From assembly GCF_000204055.1 (NCBI RefSeq), contig NW_006768796.1, forward strand, positions 955,608 to 1,019,607: a stretch of 64,000 bases of DNA. The letters are read 5' to 3'. The translations under genes were made by a program, and so were the position numbers. Origin of the DNA: Melampsora larici-populina 98AG31. Lineage: Eukaryota; Basidiomycota; Pucciniomycetes; Pucciniales; Melampsoraceae. The first letter of the stretch is position 1, and each line of letters opens with the position of its first letter. Shown in pieces: positions 22,017-33,927 of this stretch. The notes beneath the pieces were generated by a model. The model worked only from the letters and a program-made list of their open reading frames with translations, ran no database searches and was not told the DNA's origin.

Positions 22017-23006
22017 TACAACGTCATGCTTGTATGCAATATTCATTGTTGAGTGACTTATTACGAGTTGGGCTGGTGTGGCAGTGTTCATGATCAAAGG
22101 GTATTCCGGTCTTCACAAGTGAGTAGATCAATTCTTTAAATTGTTAATCTGTTTTTATTAACTTTTACCTATTTTGTTGTCTATTCAGTTGTTTAAAAAT
22201 CCAGACGATTATTTCGATCGAGGAGAATGTCTCCTAGCCAACCCAGCTTACACAGTTTCAGATGTAGTTATACCCTGTCTAAAGCGCTGCGTGGGTCACA
22301 GTCTTTGGCCTGAAGAAGAGGCCTTTAACAAGGCTATCAGTGCTTTGTGAGTGATAATCGAGCATTGTAATGGGATGTTGAAGGGGCAATTTCAATCTTT
22401 GAAAGAGCTTAGATTGGTAATTAGAGACGCTGTGACTGCCTTGCATGCTAATCAGTGGATTGAGGTCTGTTTGATAATACATAACTTTCTCATTTCTATC
22501 AAGGAGTCGTGGTCAGATGTATTAGGAAATATCAGTGAGGCTCTGGAATATGATTCACGGGTTCGACGTGGCCCTGCAGATGCAACTACTTTTGAAGATG
22601 ATCATATTTTGAGAAGGGATTGTGATACTCGGAGAAGGGATTGATTATTTGCATATTTCATAGCTTCAAGACCTGCATTTTAAAAAGATTCTTACAGTTC
22701 AATCCCCATGCGTGTCAAATCATTGTTTTCAAAGGTTTCTTCTATTTGTCAATTGTTGTCTTGTCTACCTTTAACTTTCCTACTTTCTTTTGAAGTTTGT
22801 TTTATCTCTCAAATAGTATAAATGTGAACAAATTTCAAAGAATATGTATTGGATTCAACAAAAAAACATTTGAGATTTACTTAACAAAAGTGAGAATTGG
22901 TATCTCAAGTCTTCTAAGCACACAGAAGTTTTTTCAAAAAGCACATGAGAACAACTTAGAATAAAGGATGGTGAAATTATCTATCTTACAACCAAAGAGA
23001 CATTTT

Positions 23007-23139
23007 GATTACATCCTTTAATTGATTTGGTCAAGACTTCGATTACATCCTTTAATTGATTTGGTCAAGACTTCGATTACATCCTTTAATTGATTTGGTC
23101 AAGACTTCGATTATATCCTTTAATTGATTTGGTCAAGAC
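23007..23139. repeat. 34-bp tandem repeat, four copies
   Basis: Four copies of a unit beginning GATTACATCCTTTAATTGAT, nearly identical, lie between the convergent transposase and partner genes of the Harbinger element. One unit differs by C to T (GATTATATCC). Confidence 0.85.
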
Positions 23140-23315
23140 AACATGTTTAAGGTCTACAAAAGTGATAGCAATAATCTAAACTGGAAATAAACAACAATCA
23201 GGACTTTTACAGTGGAATTATGAATTTAGCAATCTGTCTGAAGAAAGATTTGGAAAAAAAAGTCAGAATGATATGCATCAATATGAAAATTAATTACAAG
23301 AAACTCACCCGGTGA

Positions 23316-25075
23316 TCATTCACTTGAACTGGCAGTTGATTGCATCATAGCTTGCGCTTGTTGAGCTGCGAGCATTGCATCTTGGAGGCTGAGATTGTGA
23401 TCTTTCATCAAAGAGCTGATCAATTGAGCGTTTTTAGCTACTTGTTGATGTTCTAATTCCGCTTTCATTTGTTGCATCTCCAGCAAATGCTTCTCCTTCT
23501 TTGAATCTAAATCAAATTTGGCACTACTTAAGTTGAGATTGGCTAAATCAAGTTCTATTTTAGATTTTTTTTTGACTTCTTCCGGAGTAAAGATGGTTTG
23601 AGTCGGTTGTTGTCCATAAATTGAGGTACCCATTTTTTCCGCGACTTTGGCCAACCTTTCCATGCTTTGACCATGCTTGGCAAAAGCAGTGTGTTCAATC
23701 GATTCCGTCAATTTGACGGCTTGAGCAGACGAAGAATCAAAGTTGTGGTCTTCAAATAGACCCTGGATCGACGAAGCCGAACCAGAAGTTCGGCCACGCT
23801 TGCTGAAGGATGATTGACTCAGTGGGTCCCAGGGTGTTTGGGATCTTGAGCGTTTGAGTGATGAGGAAGAACATTGAGCTTGAGGTTGGACAGAAGCTGA
23901 ATCTCGAGTGCTTTGCGGTGTTGGCGTAAACGGCACTTGACTTTCTTCAATCAGCTCATTGTTATCATTCAAGAGGTTTCTGAAATCGTCCATAGTCGGA
24001 TCCTCTGAATCATCTTCATTTAATTCAATCGGCAAAGAATCTTTGATGGCTGTGGGTTCCATTCCATTGTGGTTTTCTTCATGCACTAGATTCGAGTTCA
24101 CCGAATGTTCTCTTGCATTGTGGCGCTGGGTTTGAACTCCAATTTCGGCGTCTTCAGTCGTCGCAGGTAAACCACGCGCCACAGCTAGTCTGACATTAGC
24201 ATGTCGTTTCTCACAGACAGGCTCGAGTTCAAAATAATATTTGCACTTCTTCAAGATAGGTGCTAGGAAGGATCTGAGATGAGAAATGAGAAACAGATAT
24301 GAAGCAAACAATGCAAAAATAAAGTATGATTGCTTACTAAGTGCCGTCTTCTTTATTTTCAGCCAGTCAGGATCTTTGTCAGCCCAACCGTTTGCAGTTT
24401 TAACTTCCTGTGCTGTCTTCAAACTCCCGGCACCAGTCTTGTTACGTTCTCCATCAGCTTTTTTGCCAAGCTTCCTCTAATCGGCCAATCTGTAGATCAA
24501 AATATTGAGAATTAGACTTGAAAAAATATAACATATGAACGTACCTTTTTGCAGATAGTATTCGCATCTCGCCAAGTTATTCCATTTGCAATCATGTATT
24601 GTTCAATCTCTTCAGCCACAGTTCTCTTTTCTGATTTGTTGTCTTTAAATCTACTAAAATTGGATTCATCTGTAAGCCATTCGATCAATAAATACATTGA
24701 AGTTTTTCCCTGTCCGTTATCATCGCTATCCCAATGAGTTGTTGTCTTATTGCCTTTGTCATCTTCGTCTTCAGAGCTTCCATTGTCGTTTTTTGGATTT
24801 TTGGAGTTTTTTGATTGTCGTTGACGGGGTTTAGCCTTTGACTTACGAGGCGAGCAAGGTTTTGCTTGAGCTCCTTTTGATTTACGAGGCATCTTTTGTT
24901 TTGTCGTTTTACTTTTATTGGTTGAACCGCCTGATTGAGCTAGTTGAATTGCTCCAGTGAGGACTTGGCTGAGCGTCGAAGGATCCAATTGTAGTTGAGT
25001 AGGAATGGGATCCGGTTCGGAAGATGGAACAAGGGAGTGGATGGTATCTGAGTTTAAGTCTTGAGAGGACGACAT
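23316..25075 (-). CDS. Harbinger partner protein (Myb/SANT-like DNA-binding type)
   Basis: Exon 1 is 25075-24545. Exon 2 runs ~24476-24345, and exon 3 ~24275 to 23316. Donors are GTACGT and GTAAGC. Exon 1 encodes an acidic, Ser/Lys-rich region followed by a helical LLIEWLTDESNFSRFK...GITWRDANTICKK block, the trihelix/Myb-like pattern of second Harbinger proteins. Exon 2 continues with GWADKDPDWLKIKK. Exon 3 has a Ser-rich linker and a long C-terminal coiled coil (KSKIELDLANLNLS...MQQMKAELEHQQ). Partner proteins carry the transposase to the nucleus and to DNA ends; that is family knowledge. No stop codon interrupts the exons, unlike the neighbouring transposase. Confidence 0.7.
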
Positions 25076-25275
25076 GACTATAAAATTTAATTTAGGTAAT
25101 ATGGTGTTCTTTGACTGCGTGGTTTGAGGGGATGGAAAGGGGTGTGCGGTTTCTGGGCGGAGAACTGGGCAAAAAACTGGGTGTCGACCTGGGAGTTTTT
25201 GTTTGCCCAGATTTCTGGATGATTCTGGAAATCTGGACTTCTGGGCACGTGCCCGGCTTTCTACTTTGTATCCTG

Positions 25276-26183
25276 TAATTGAGGTAAGCCCATAGAGTCA
25301 ATTTGTCATTAGAAGATATTTAAATTGTTTGAGTGCTATTCAAACATGGATCTATTGTATTTGGAGCATGGAATGTTGAGATGATGAATTGAAAAAGTTG
25401 TCTGATGTGATTTCCAATGTATACATACAATCTTCCAACATTTGGTGTACGGCATATTGAGGTGCGGTGGCCCTGGGGCAAAACCACTGCCACTCCTTTC
25501 TGTAACCCATGATTTTGTGTTTGATGTTTTGTGATTTGTACAAATTTTCAATCTGTATGTGAAAGACCAATACAGACTACAGTTATGACAATCAACAATA
25601 AACACATATTAATTGATTTCAAGCACATATTGATGATCAATACTAATCTATTGATGATTGATAACAATCACCTTTGCTTTACAATTGGAGGTGATGCCAA
25701 CAGTTTTTATTCTTGCTGGCAATGTTTAATAGCAAGTTCTTTTTGAATTACAAGCTAAAACATTTGGTCATTTGGAACATCCAAACCATTTAATTCTAAA
25801 TAGCAGTGGATCAAATTAAACCACTGTCTAATCAGGACTTCTGGGTGCTATTTAGGGGGTACACAAATAAAACCCAGACTTTGAGAAACACAAGCGTGCA
25901 AGGGCTAGCTAGCCAGGGATTATGATCCCTCCTGATGTGCGGCTTATCTTGCTTCCACATTTTTATTAAAAATAAAGAACTCTTCTGAATCATAATAAAC
26001 CCATTCATCCAGTCAAGAGCAACTGTCTTCCTGGGAGCAGGACACTGCTGGAAGGAATCTTCTATCCTTCCAGTAAGGTGCTAGGTTTCTATGCAAAATT
26101 GCTGCTCTTGCTCTTAGCAATCCTGTGCCAGCCCACACCACAGCATTTAACATACCTTAGATCCAAGACTTAGCTCTCTATAC
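25276..26183. other. Gene-free stretch between two elements
   Basis: No frame with splice support or recognised domain. Only spacer sequence between the Harbinger element and the next hAT target site (CTCTATAC, 26176-26183) is seen. Confidence 0.35.
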
Positions 26184-28548
26184 TCAAGGTGCCACCCGGC
26201 GACAGATATCCGTTGGTGCATCTGTCGGATACGGATGTCAAATAGGGGCTTGGAGCTATCCGGTGGCCGGATAATCCGGCCAGTCCGGTTGTTGGATGGA
26301 GGAGCAGAAAAAACAGTGTTCTGCCGGATATCCGGCGGTTATTTCATCATTTGGCAGGCTTGGTTTCTTAGGATGTAGATGACAAAAGAATAGAAAAAAG
26401 GAGGGGGGGATGAGAAAATAAATACTATTCTTCTTCACCCTCAAGGTCAATAACAGCAGGAAGTTTCAAAGGTCCGAAGATTGTTTGCCAATCTTTTACA
26501 CATAAAAGAGTCTTAACATGTAGACTTGAGAGGTTACTACGCTGAGGCCCCAAGATTCTTTTGGTCTGGTTGAATTGCCCCTCTGACGGGCAGCTAGTTG
26601 CCGGGATTGCCAGAAACTCCATTGCCATGTTAGCCAAACCAGGAGAGATGGCTACTCAATCTTTTCAAAAGTTCAATACATGTTGGTCACAGTTTTTGAG
26701 CTTATCCCCAAGGTATTGAGTGATCTCAGCTTGAATTGAATGCATTTGCAAATTGTCTTGGGTGCCAAAAATTGCATCTTCAAAATACTGAGGAGTAGAC
26801 GTCATAGCAGTTGATGGTTTTTTGCTAGTAATCAATGTTGGAATTGGTGCATTGGTTTCAAATTGGATGGCTTCTAGTTCAAACATTGACCTAAAATCCA
26901 AAATGGTGATGTGATACTTGGAAAAGATTGTTGCACGTTCCTTTTTCAAAGCAAATGATGATCAGTACAAAGTTAAGTCAGAAAAGGTAGAAATGAACTC
27001 ACTTGAAAATAATTCAACTTGAGACGTGGATCCAGGATGGTGGCACATACCGGTGCAGGTTTGGCAAGTACTTTCTTGAAGTAATCTTCAAGTTTAGCTA
27101 TTGTCTTGTTTGCAGCAGTTTGTAATTGATCAAAATCGTGTTTGCCAATCACCTATGTGTACAGTCATTCAGATTAGCAAATTGGAAAGTAAAGTACACG
27201 TGAGTTTAAAACAAAATACTTACGTCTTTGAGTCCTTGTAAGACTGTGATATAGATTGGAACTATTTGATGCATTGTTGGGAACTTTGATTTACAAAGTA
27301 TCTTGGTGGCTTCACTGAGTGGTTCCAAGAAATCACACATCTGTTTGACGTATTTCCACTCAGTAGGTGACAGAGCAGACTTTTGAGAATCTTGACCCTT
27401 GCAGAACTTGTCACATGAGTCTTGGAGTCGCAGAAGTCTTTGAAACATATGAAAAGAAGAGTTCCATCTTGTTGGAACATTAAAAATCAGTCAATTTGCG
27501 GTGTTAGTAGGATATCTTTGAACTGGCTCCACGTGGTCAATAGTTGGATCTTTTGACATGTAGACAACAGCCTCATTCTTGGCAGCCAGTCTTTCAGCAG
27601 CCTCTTTCTCCACAGCAGTAAGAGGGGTGGCTGCACCCAAAGTGTTATTAGCAGGGGTCGAATCACTAGCAGTGTTGGTGGAATTGTTGGTGGAAGCTGC
27701 AGAAGCCATTGCAAGAGCCAAGTCACGTCTCATATTGACAATTTCACCAAATACCTTTAAGCCCTCTTTGGCAGAGAGGTTGATCACATGAGCTACACAC
27801 CCAGGAACCTGGGTCTTATGATCAAAGTCTTTCCTTCTGTCGATCCAATGAGTTGACCAATTGCCGCGTTTGTACTAATGTTGTCCGCAGTCATTGCGCT
27901 CACCTTGCTCAATAGATTGTACTTTTTCAAGTAGTTGAGGATGATGCTAGCAAAGTTGTTTGCATCATGTGCACCTGGAAGATCACATCAGTCATGTTGA
28001 GATATTTCATCAAAAAGGGATGAAAACGTACCTTTGATTTCAGCAATACCTAGAGTAAGATCCATGAGTTCCCAATTGTTATTGATAAAGTGACCAGTGA
28101 GAGACATAAATGGGACATTGTTTGGCAACATCCAAGCATCTTGAGTGATTGAAATTGATTTGCAAGGTGCAAAGTAAAGCCTCTTGATGAAATCCTGTAG
28201 TGATAATAAATCTGGCGCATATGATTGGCGGTGGCCGTGCATTTGACAAGCATACCGGTGTAAGGGTATACCTTACAGGTAGATCTCAGTGCTGTAGTCA
28301 TGGGGTATGGGCTTAGACATCAAGAGCGTAGTCATCTTAGCTGCCCTGGCTCCTGAGTGAATCTTCTCCTTAAGGAGACTCTCCTATCAACACTGCCACT
28401 ATACTATACAGTATTGTGATACTGTAGTATAGTACTGAGTTTTCAATACTATACTTTCAAAGTATAGTATTGAACTGTCTTTTTATATACTATACTTTTG
28501 AAGTATAGTATTGGAAACTCAGTACTATACTGCAGTATTGATTATAGC

Positions 28549-29939
28549 ATTACTTTTGCTAAAAAGTTTGGCCCAATCGAGAAAAAATAAAACAGAATGT
28601 AGACCCAGAATCCGCCGCAGCAGAGAGAAAATTTTTGGGGTGCTGTGGGCTGTGGTGTGAGCACCCATCAATTTCCCAGCTGCCGCCAAAAAAAATTCAT
28701 ACATATTCTCCATATCCCGGTTGATCACTTCGTTTTCCTCATTAACAAGCTTGATCGTCTAGAAAGGATGAACTGTCGTTAGAGAAGATTGTCATTGTAC
28801 ATGTAGGAAGTAGATCAATGAATTCTAGATAAAATTGGTGTAAAAATTGAAATCCTTTCAATCTTCTTCATAGATCACAGGCAAATTGATCAATTTTGAT
28901 CTTAATGAAAAAAATGAGTCTCTAGATTACATAAGAGAGCTGCGATTGTCCACAATCTCTTCCATAGGAACAAAGGATGGGGGATTAGTTTTTACCAATC
29001 AAAAGCAGTTGATGTTTGGATTTTAATGTCTTCAAGAAAACAGAGATCGATCTCGTTCATAGACCATCAATCATAGGATTGTCTTGTGAGTCATAGGTAA
29101 ATCGATCGAGAATTGACTGGTTTTGATATTGTTCATAACCAGTCAATGATATTGATGATCTCGATCACCTTGAAAACTGGCACACACTTCATCTTTCATA
29201 GAATGTTCAATCTCAGACTTTTGTTATGCAGTGGAGCTCGGCACTGGATAGTTTGAAGATATGTAAGATACATCTCATTCAACTTGCCCTTTTTTTGGAT
29301 TAGCACAGTAGTTGTGAGCTCCATAAAAGCTTCAACAACATTCCTTAATTTCATTTTTTAAAAAATGCTTGTTATCAACATAAGAAGAATCATGTAAAAA
29401 CTTTCACACAACAGATGATCTGTTTGACCGGATTTGACCTAGTGACTAAAACTTATGATCTCCGAACACCAAACACCAGCACATTGACTCCAAACTTAAT
29501 AGTGTTCAACTCGGGACGGTATGGTGGTAAGTATGGGAGAAGGATACCTAGAGATTATATTGGGGATAATCAGTAAGTTGAATGAAATGCTCCGAAGAGA
29601 GAATTGGGAGGAATTGAAGTGATAAAGTGTAATTTTTTTCTTACAGAGATCATCAATTGATTGTCCACCATGGATGCACACGTTTCCATGATGCAAGAAG
29701 CAGTGAGTGTCGTAGTTGAATTTAGTGACAAAAAGGAAGCAATTGACCGGGATTTGGAGAATATGAATTTTTTTGGCGGCAGCTGGGAAGTCGATGGGAT
29801 GGATGGGTGCTCACACCACAGCCCACAGCACCCCAAAAATTTTCTCTCTGCTGTGTTGTGACTGCTGCGGCGGATTCTGGGTCTACATTCTGTTTTAGTT
29901 TTTCTTGATTGGGCCAAGCTTTTAATTAGCAAAAGTAAT
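28549..29939. repeat. Pair of ~190-bp inverted repeats (foldback element)
   Basis: 28549-28735 and ~29740-29939 are near-complementary along their length. Both begin ATTACTTTTGCTAA and include a GC-rich CCCAGAATCCGCCGC block. The right arm carries two small tandem expansions. The 1-kb spacer is AT-rich and encodes nothing recognised. This fits a foldback MITE inside the larger element. Confidence 0.75.
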
Positions 29940-30224
29940 ATAGTCAAGGGACACACATCCAGAATTTCATTGATCATCATTCCAGTTGGCAATACAAAAA
30001 CAACAAAACTCAAGGATCAAAGTTGAAATCAAGCCAGCTGAATCCTTTCATCCCACATTAACTCCTGAGCAATCCATCTTTTTGATCATATCTTCTTTAT
30101 CACTCAGAATAAACAAGCATAGAAACCATGAATCAATAATTTAATCAATCACTTGAATTATCACACCAACAAAATCAGAATCAAAGAAACAAACAGTCAA
30201 AATCAATATCAAAATCAAATCAAA

Positions 30225-30836
30225 ATGTTGAGAAATGTCAGATTAGAAAGGTTTTTGAATAGTTTTATGAATGGTAGATCTACAAATGGTTTAAATGAAA
30301 CTAAATCAAGTTCACCATCACTTCTGACTCATTTAGCTTCAACTGATACAAACACAAATACAGATACAAATACAACACCTACAAAATATGGAGCTGATTC
30401 TTCATCAAGATCAATGATGACCACTACCTATACACAATCCCCCACCATCACTCAATTTTCTTCTTCTTCTTCTTCACCTTTTTCCAGCAGTACTCCATTC
30501 CCATCCGCATCATCCCCCTCATCATTTCAAAAGATGAAGATGAAAGAAAGAGGATCAGATGAGATGGAATTAGATTTGTTGGGATTGGGAGATGAAGGGA
30601 TCAGATCTAGATCTGGATTTGGATCAGGATCATCTTTATTGGCGAATGTGAACTTATTAGCATCACTTTTGAGACAGAATTGAAAGTTGAGTCCGTTTGT
30701 GAGATCAATTACTCATGTTGTTCCTAGATCTACTCCTACTACTGTTCAGAATCATAAGTCAGATTTTAGGAAACAAAGGAATGGGTTGGACGGAGTGGGG
30801 TTTAGGAGTTGGTTGAAATACTTGAAATCAAGATGA
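30225..30836 (+). pseudogene. Ser/Thr-rich host-like gene with one internal TGA
   Basis: Opens at ATG 30225 (MLRNVRLERFLNS) after an A-rich leader and continues for 152 codons to a TGA at 30681-30683. The same frame then stays open for another 50 codons to TGA 30834-30836, with a basic, protein-like tail ending RSWLKYLKSR. The TGA would be Arg if CGA, and its TCG context matches the other C-to-T changes here. The middle is Ser/Thr-rich low complexity. The basic amphipathic N-terminus could be a mitochondrial presequence, but I do not recognise the protein. It lies wholly within the 28388-31757 element and has no transposase features, so it may be a captured host gene copy. Confidence 0.5.
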
Positions 30837-30995
30837 TAAAAGCTTTTTTTCTCTTGTTGGATCATAAACATAGACGAGTGTAAGACCTATGGTCATTACA
30901 TATACTTAAATAAATTACATCTAATAATTAACACCTAGACTTAAAAGTACATCTTTATATATATCTTTGTTTTCACATTCTACGCTTGGTTCCTT

Positions 30996-31142
30996 AGCGA
31001 TTCGGGACTGACTTCCCACCCCTTATCCTTCGGAACCAGGTAAGCGTTATTCATTTCTTTTTCATTCATCATCTTATTTAAAGCTTGTATATTGTTGGAG
31101 CGATTCGGGACTGACTTCCCACCCCTTATCCTTCGGAACCAG
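30996..31142. repeat. 44-bp direct repeat, two copies
   Basis: A 44-bp segment starting AGCGATTCGGGACTGACTTC occurs identically at 30996-31039 and 31099-31142, 103 bp apart. The region resembles long-terminal-repeat material but no element ends are visible. Confidence 0.8.
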
Positions 31143-31589
31143 TCTTACGTACTGTGTTTTGATAGATTATTGAAATCATAAGTCTCACGGGTTCTAGAAA
31201 CCTGTCCCGCTGTGTGTTCCACGGCGTCCTCTTTGTGTGAAATCAGTGAAGGTATTTCGATCCTTACAACGAGCTAACAAAAAACAAAAAAAAACGAGTT
31301 TCATTTCATCTATCTGCCAAGTTTTCCTTTATTCTTAGTGCCAATAAATCTTACATCAATAACAATTGATAGAAGACCAATTGAACAAAATCATGTTTGC
31401 TGCTTAATCTCCTTAACATTCACATCTTTGGGTCTACATGATTCAAAATGTTATATGAGTTGAGAAACCAGTCAATCTTGTCAAAACTTGTATTTTATCT
31501 TTGTTTTGTTGCTAACTGCTTTTTTCAACTTTGATTCAAAGAGATACTTTTTTATTGTAAGGAGTTGTAGTTAAGCGATACTACAATAC

Positions 31590-31757
31590 TATACTTGGTA
31601 TAGTATAGTATAGTATAGTATAGTATAGTATAGTATAGTATAGTATAGTTGTATCATGTACTATACTATACTATACTGGCTTTTCAAAGTATAGCCAAAA
31701 CTATACTATACCCGGTATAGTGCTATACTGGTATAGTATAGTATAGTGGCAGTGTTG
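31590..31757. repeat. TATAG microsatellite and inverted TATAG array
   Basis: About ten uninterrupted GTATA units, followed by CTATA units in the opposite orientation up to the element terminus. The strand can fold into long hairpins. Similar motifs lie at the left end (28400-28530). Confidence 0.85.
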
Positions 31758-32596
31758 CTCCTACTTGGAGCCAGGTAAGCACATCATTCAGTTGTCTTTC
31801 ATATCTTGTCTTGTGTGTGTTTGGGTTAGTGTAGTAGCTGATTAGAAGGAGACTCTCCTACTCGGAGCCAGCTGTTTTGGAATATAGAGACGTTATATTG
31901 GTGATTTCAAGCTTACAAGCTTATCCAAATTCCCCGGTGAAGGTTCTGTCTATAGAACCTTACAACCGGCTGTGTGAGGGTTACATAGTTGCAGGAGGTT
32001 TTGAAATGATGGTCTTTCAACAATCAAAAACGGGAGATCACTATCGGCTATAAAATAACACACGTGCGTCTTGAGGGTAGCGAGGTTGAGTTTGTTCTAT
32101 CAGAATGTATTGTCAATTTGTGTGAGCTATCAAATTTTGATAATGAAATCATTAAAAACATAAAAGGACTCACCGTATGACCCGTTTTGTTCTTGTTTAA
32201 AGCTCCAGTGATGGTCCCTTGATCAAGTAAATTGCCATCGCACACACAATGTTTGATTTCAAGGTGGTTCTTCATGGACAATGTACTACCTCTAGGATCA
32301 CGAGTCAAATCCTTCCCACATTCTTTTCCATTGGCCATTACAAATATACACTTGTTTTTTGTGAATTGGTTAGCTTGACAAAATCTTCCAAACCCAGCTG
32401 ATACGAGTGGTGGGAGTTGAAGAAATATCACCAAGATCGGAGTTTTTGGCTTGGGAGGCGGTGTCAGTGGAAATATCAGGGGCTGAAGACATATTGATTG
32501 AGCAATTTGAGTTTAATTCAACAATGATTGAGCGGTGATGATCCAGATTCCAAAGTTCAATATTGTATTATTGATTCAACAACAATGATGTATGTA

Positions 32597-33927
32597 CAGT
32601 CAGTGACAAAAAGTTTACGTACCTTGACTACATATGTAATAGTGCAGTGAGGTCTATGAGTGTTTTTGTCCTCAAGCATCTTCTCGATACCAACCCCAAA
32701 CCTCTTAGAAAATGAAGACCTGCACCCTTTCTTCCACCCGAAAGACTTCCATCGTTTACATGCACCAAATTGGCATTCCTGGCACTCAAATTGCTAAAAA
32801 AAACTGGGCCATTCCAAGTCTACTGTCTACACAGTCATCTACAATGACCGTAAAAAACGTGTATCAACGACCTCAAAAACCCTCGGAAGACCGAAGAAAT
32901 TCTCAGAACGTGATCAGCGAACTTTGAAGCAAATTTTTAAAAAAAACCAACACACTTCAGCTGCCTGGATCGCTAGCAAACTACCAATTAAAGCAAGTCT
33001 TCAAACAATCCAATCAGAAATTCAAAGACTTGGATTTAACTCTCGAGTGGCAGTAGTCAAGCCTTATCTCAAGAGCCAACACATTCTAAGGTGTCTTCAG
33101 TTTGCTAAACAGTACAAAAATTGGACTTACAATGATTGGAAGAAGGTCATATGGACCAATGAGTCGTCTTTTGAAATAGGAAAGCCTTCAAAGAAGGTTT
33201 GGGTGTGGTGTAAGCCCGGTGAAAAATACAACCAAGATTGTTTAGCACCAAGTTTCAAGAGTGGACAAACTTTGGTAATGATCTGGGGCGCATTCACAGC
33301 CGAAATTCGCTTGCCAATGATCATAATGCCCCCAGGACGTCGATCTGGACCCAATTTTGTCAATTTGATCTATCGACGCATCATCGAACCATTTATCAGC
33401 TCACCTAATTGTCCACATGATCTTATCTTGATGGAGGATGGAACCCCAGTACACACAAGTAAAGTGGCAAAAGAATGGAGAGATCAACATTCAATTACAA
33501 AGTTAAATTGGCCAGCAAACAGTCCAGACTTGAACCTGATTGAGAACCTCTGGAAAATAATAGAAAAAAATGTTTCTGAAAAACGTCACCCTCACACACC
33601 TCAAGAAATGTGTGAAGCCCTGTTTACCAAGTGGAAAGCAATCCCTCACAGCAAGCTTCAAGCTTTAGTTGAATCCATGCCTTATTGGATCAAGGCTGTG
33701 ATCAAGGCAAAGGGTAGACACACTTGCTGGTAAAAATCATTGTATTCTAGAGTCTACATTACAATTACACATCCTGAAATTTGATCATAGATACTCTGAC
33801 GAGTGGCCATCTAGACTGTGTGCTTTAAGGTATAGAAGTACATGAGATGTTGAGTACAATATGCTTCTTGAGAGTTGCCAAATCGGTCAGTTATAGTACA
33901 GGTACGTAAACTTTTTGTCACCGACTG
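32597..33927 (+). mobile_element. Tc1/mariner element, 1331 bp
   Basis: Inverted ends CAGTC(A/G)GTGACAAAAAG flanked by TA on both sides (32595-32596, 33928-33929). The repeat extends about 30 bp. It inserted just upstream of the hAT transposase start at 32492. It encodes one DD34E transposase. Confidence 0.92.
32712..33733 (+). pseudogene. Tc1-type DD34E transposase, frameshifted and catalytically altered
   Basis: The N-terminal helix-turn-helix part begins at ATG 32712. In an A-run near 32797-32804 the frame shifts by one, and the rest continues in another frame to 33733. The DDE core shows WTNESSF where family members have Asp at the third position, then LMEDGTPVH (second Asp) and LNLIENLW (Glu), with exactly 34 residues between the last two. 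So the element has one frameshift and one lost catalytic Asp (GAT to AAT in a CGA context). It is not autonomous. Confidence 0.88.

Larger units (their letters stand above)
15540..22644 (+). pseudogene. PIF/Harbinger transposase, interrupted and with four TGA codons
   Basis: Homology runs from the ATG at 15540 through exons near 15839-15990, 16057-16240, 16310-16542, 22020-22118 and 22190-22644. The DDE residues are visible: D in CVGFVDGTY (~16460), D in GSVHDQRVF (~22080) and E in VIIEHCNGML (~22355). Four in-frame TGA codons break it, two within 15816-15834, one near 22032 and one near 22348. Each would be Arg if CGA. The 16543-22016 insertion splits the catalytic domain after a TAC codon, and removing it with one TAC restores the frame. 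Harbinger transposases work with a Myb/SANT-like partner, encoded here at 23316-25075. Confidence 0.85.
15418..25275. mobile_element. Two-gene PIF/Harbinger element carrying a nested element
   Basis: The ends share a ~31-bp inverted repeat whose core is GGATACAAAGTAGAAAGCC (left 15418-15448, right ~25245-25275). The flanks are TTA on the left and TAA on the right, fitting the TWA target preference but not identical. Inside are a Harbinger transposase on the plus strand and a charged partner protein on the minus strand, the convergent two-gene arrangement known for this superfamily. Without the 5.47-kb insert at 16543-22016 the element is about 4.4 kb. Confidence 0.8.
28388..31757. mobile_element. 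TATAG-rich nested element, 3370 bp, carrying a foreign gene
   Basis: Inverted termini CAACACTGCCACTATACTAT at 28388 and 31757. Flanks CTCCTAT (28381-28387) and CTCCTAC (31758-31764) look like a slightly decayed target duplication. Subterminal regions on both sides are arrays of TATAG/CTATA motifs. Inside are a 1.4-kb inverted-repeat structure (28549-29939) and an ordinary-looking gene (30225-30836). No transposase is seen. Confidence 0.65.
26425..32492 (-). pseudogene. hAT transposase, broken by nested insertion and frameshift
   Basis: Starts at ATG 32492. A BED zinc finger follows (CIFVMANGKECGKDL...HLEIKH, ~32265-32350), reached only after a frameshift near 32390. After the insert come TQDAW (first Asp, ~28135), MTADNISTNA (second Asp, ~27875) and SPTEWKYVKQMCDFLEPL (~27340). 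The dimerisation region IPATSCPSEGQFNQTKRILGPQR is at ~26530-26610. Exons around 26665-26949 and 27010-27160 fill the gap, with an Ala/Thr/Asn-rich insertion at ~27580-27720. The segment between the finger and the catalytic core is missing or displaced by the 28388-31757 insert. Confidence 0.8.

Noticed and set aside
31000..31990. LTR retrotransposon
   Set aside because: LTR-like wording and a 44-bp direct repeat are present, but there is no paired LTR, primer-binding site or gag-pol coding sequence.
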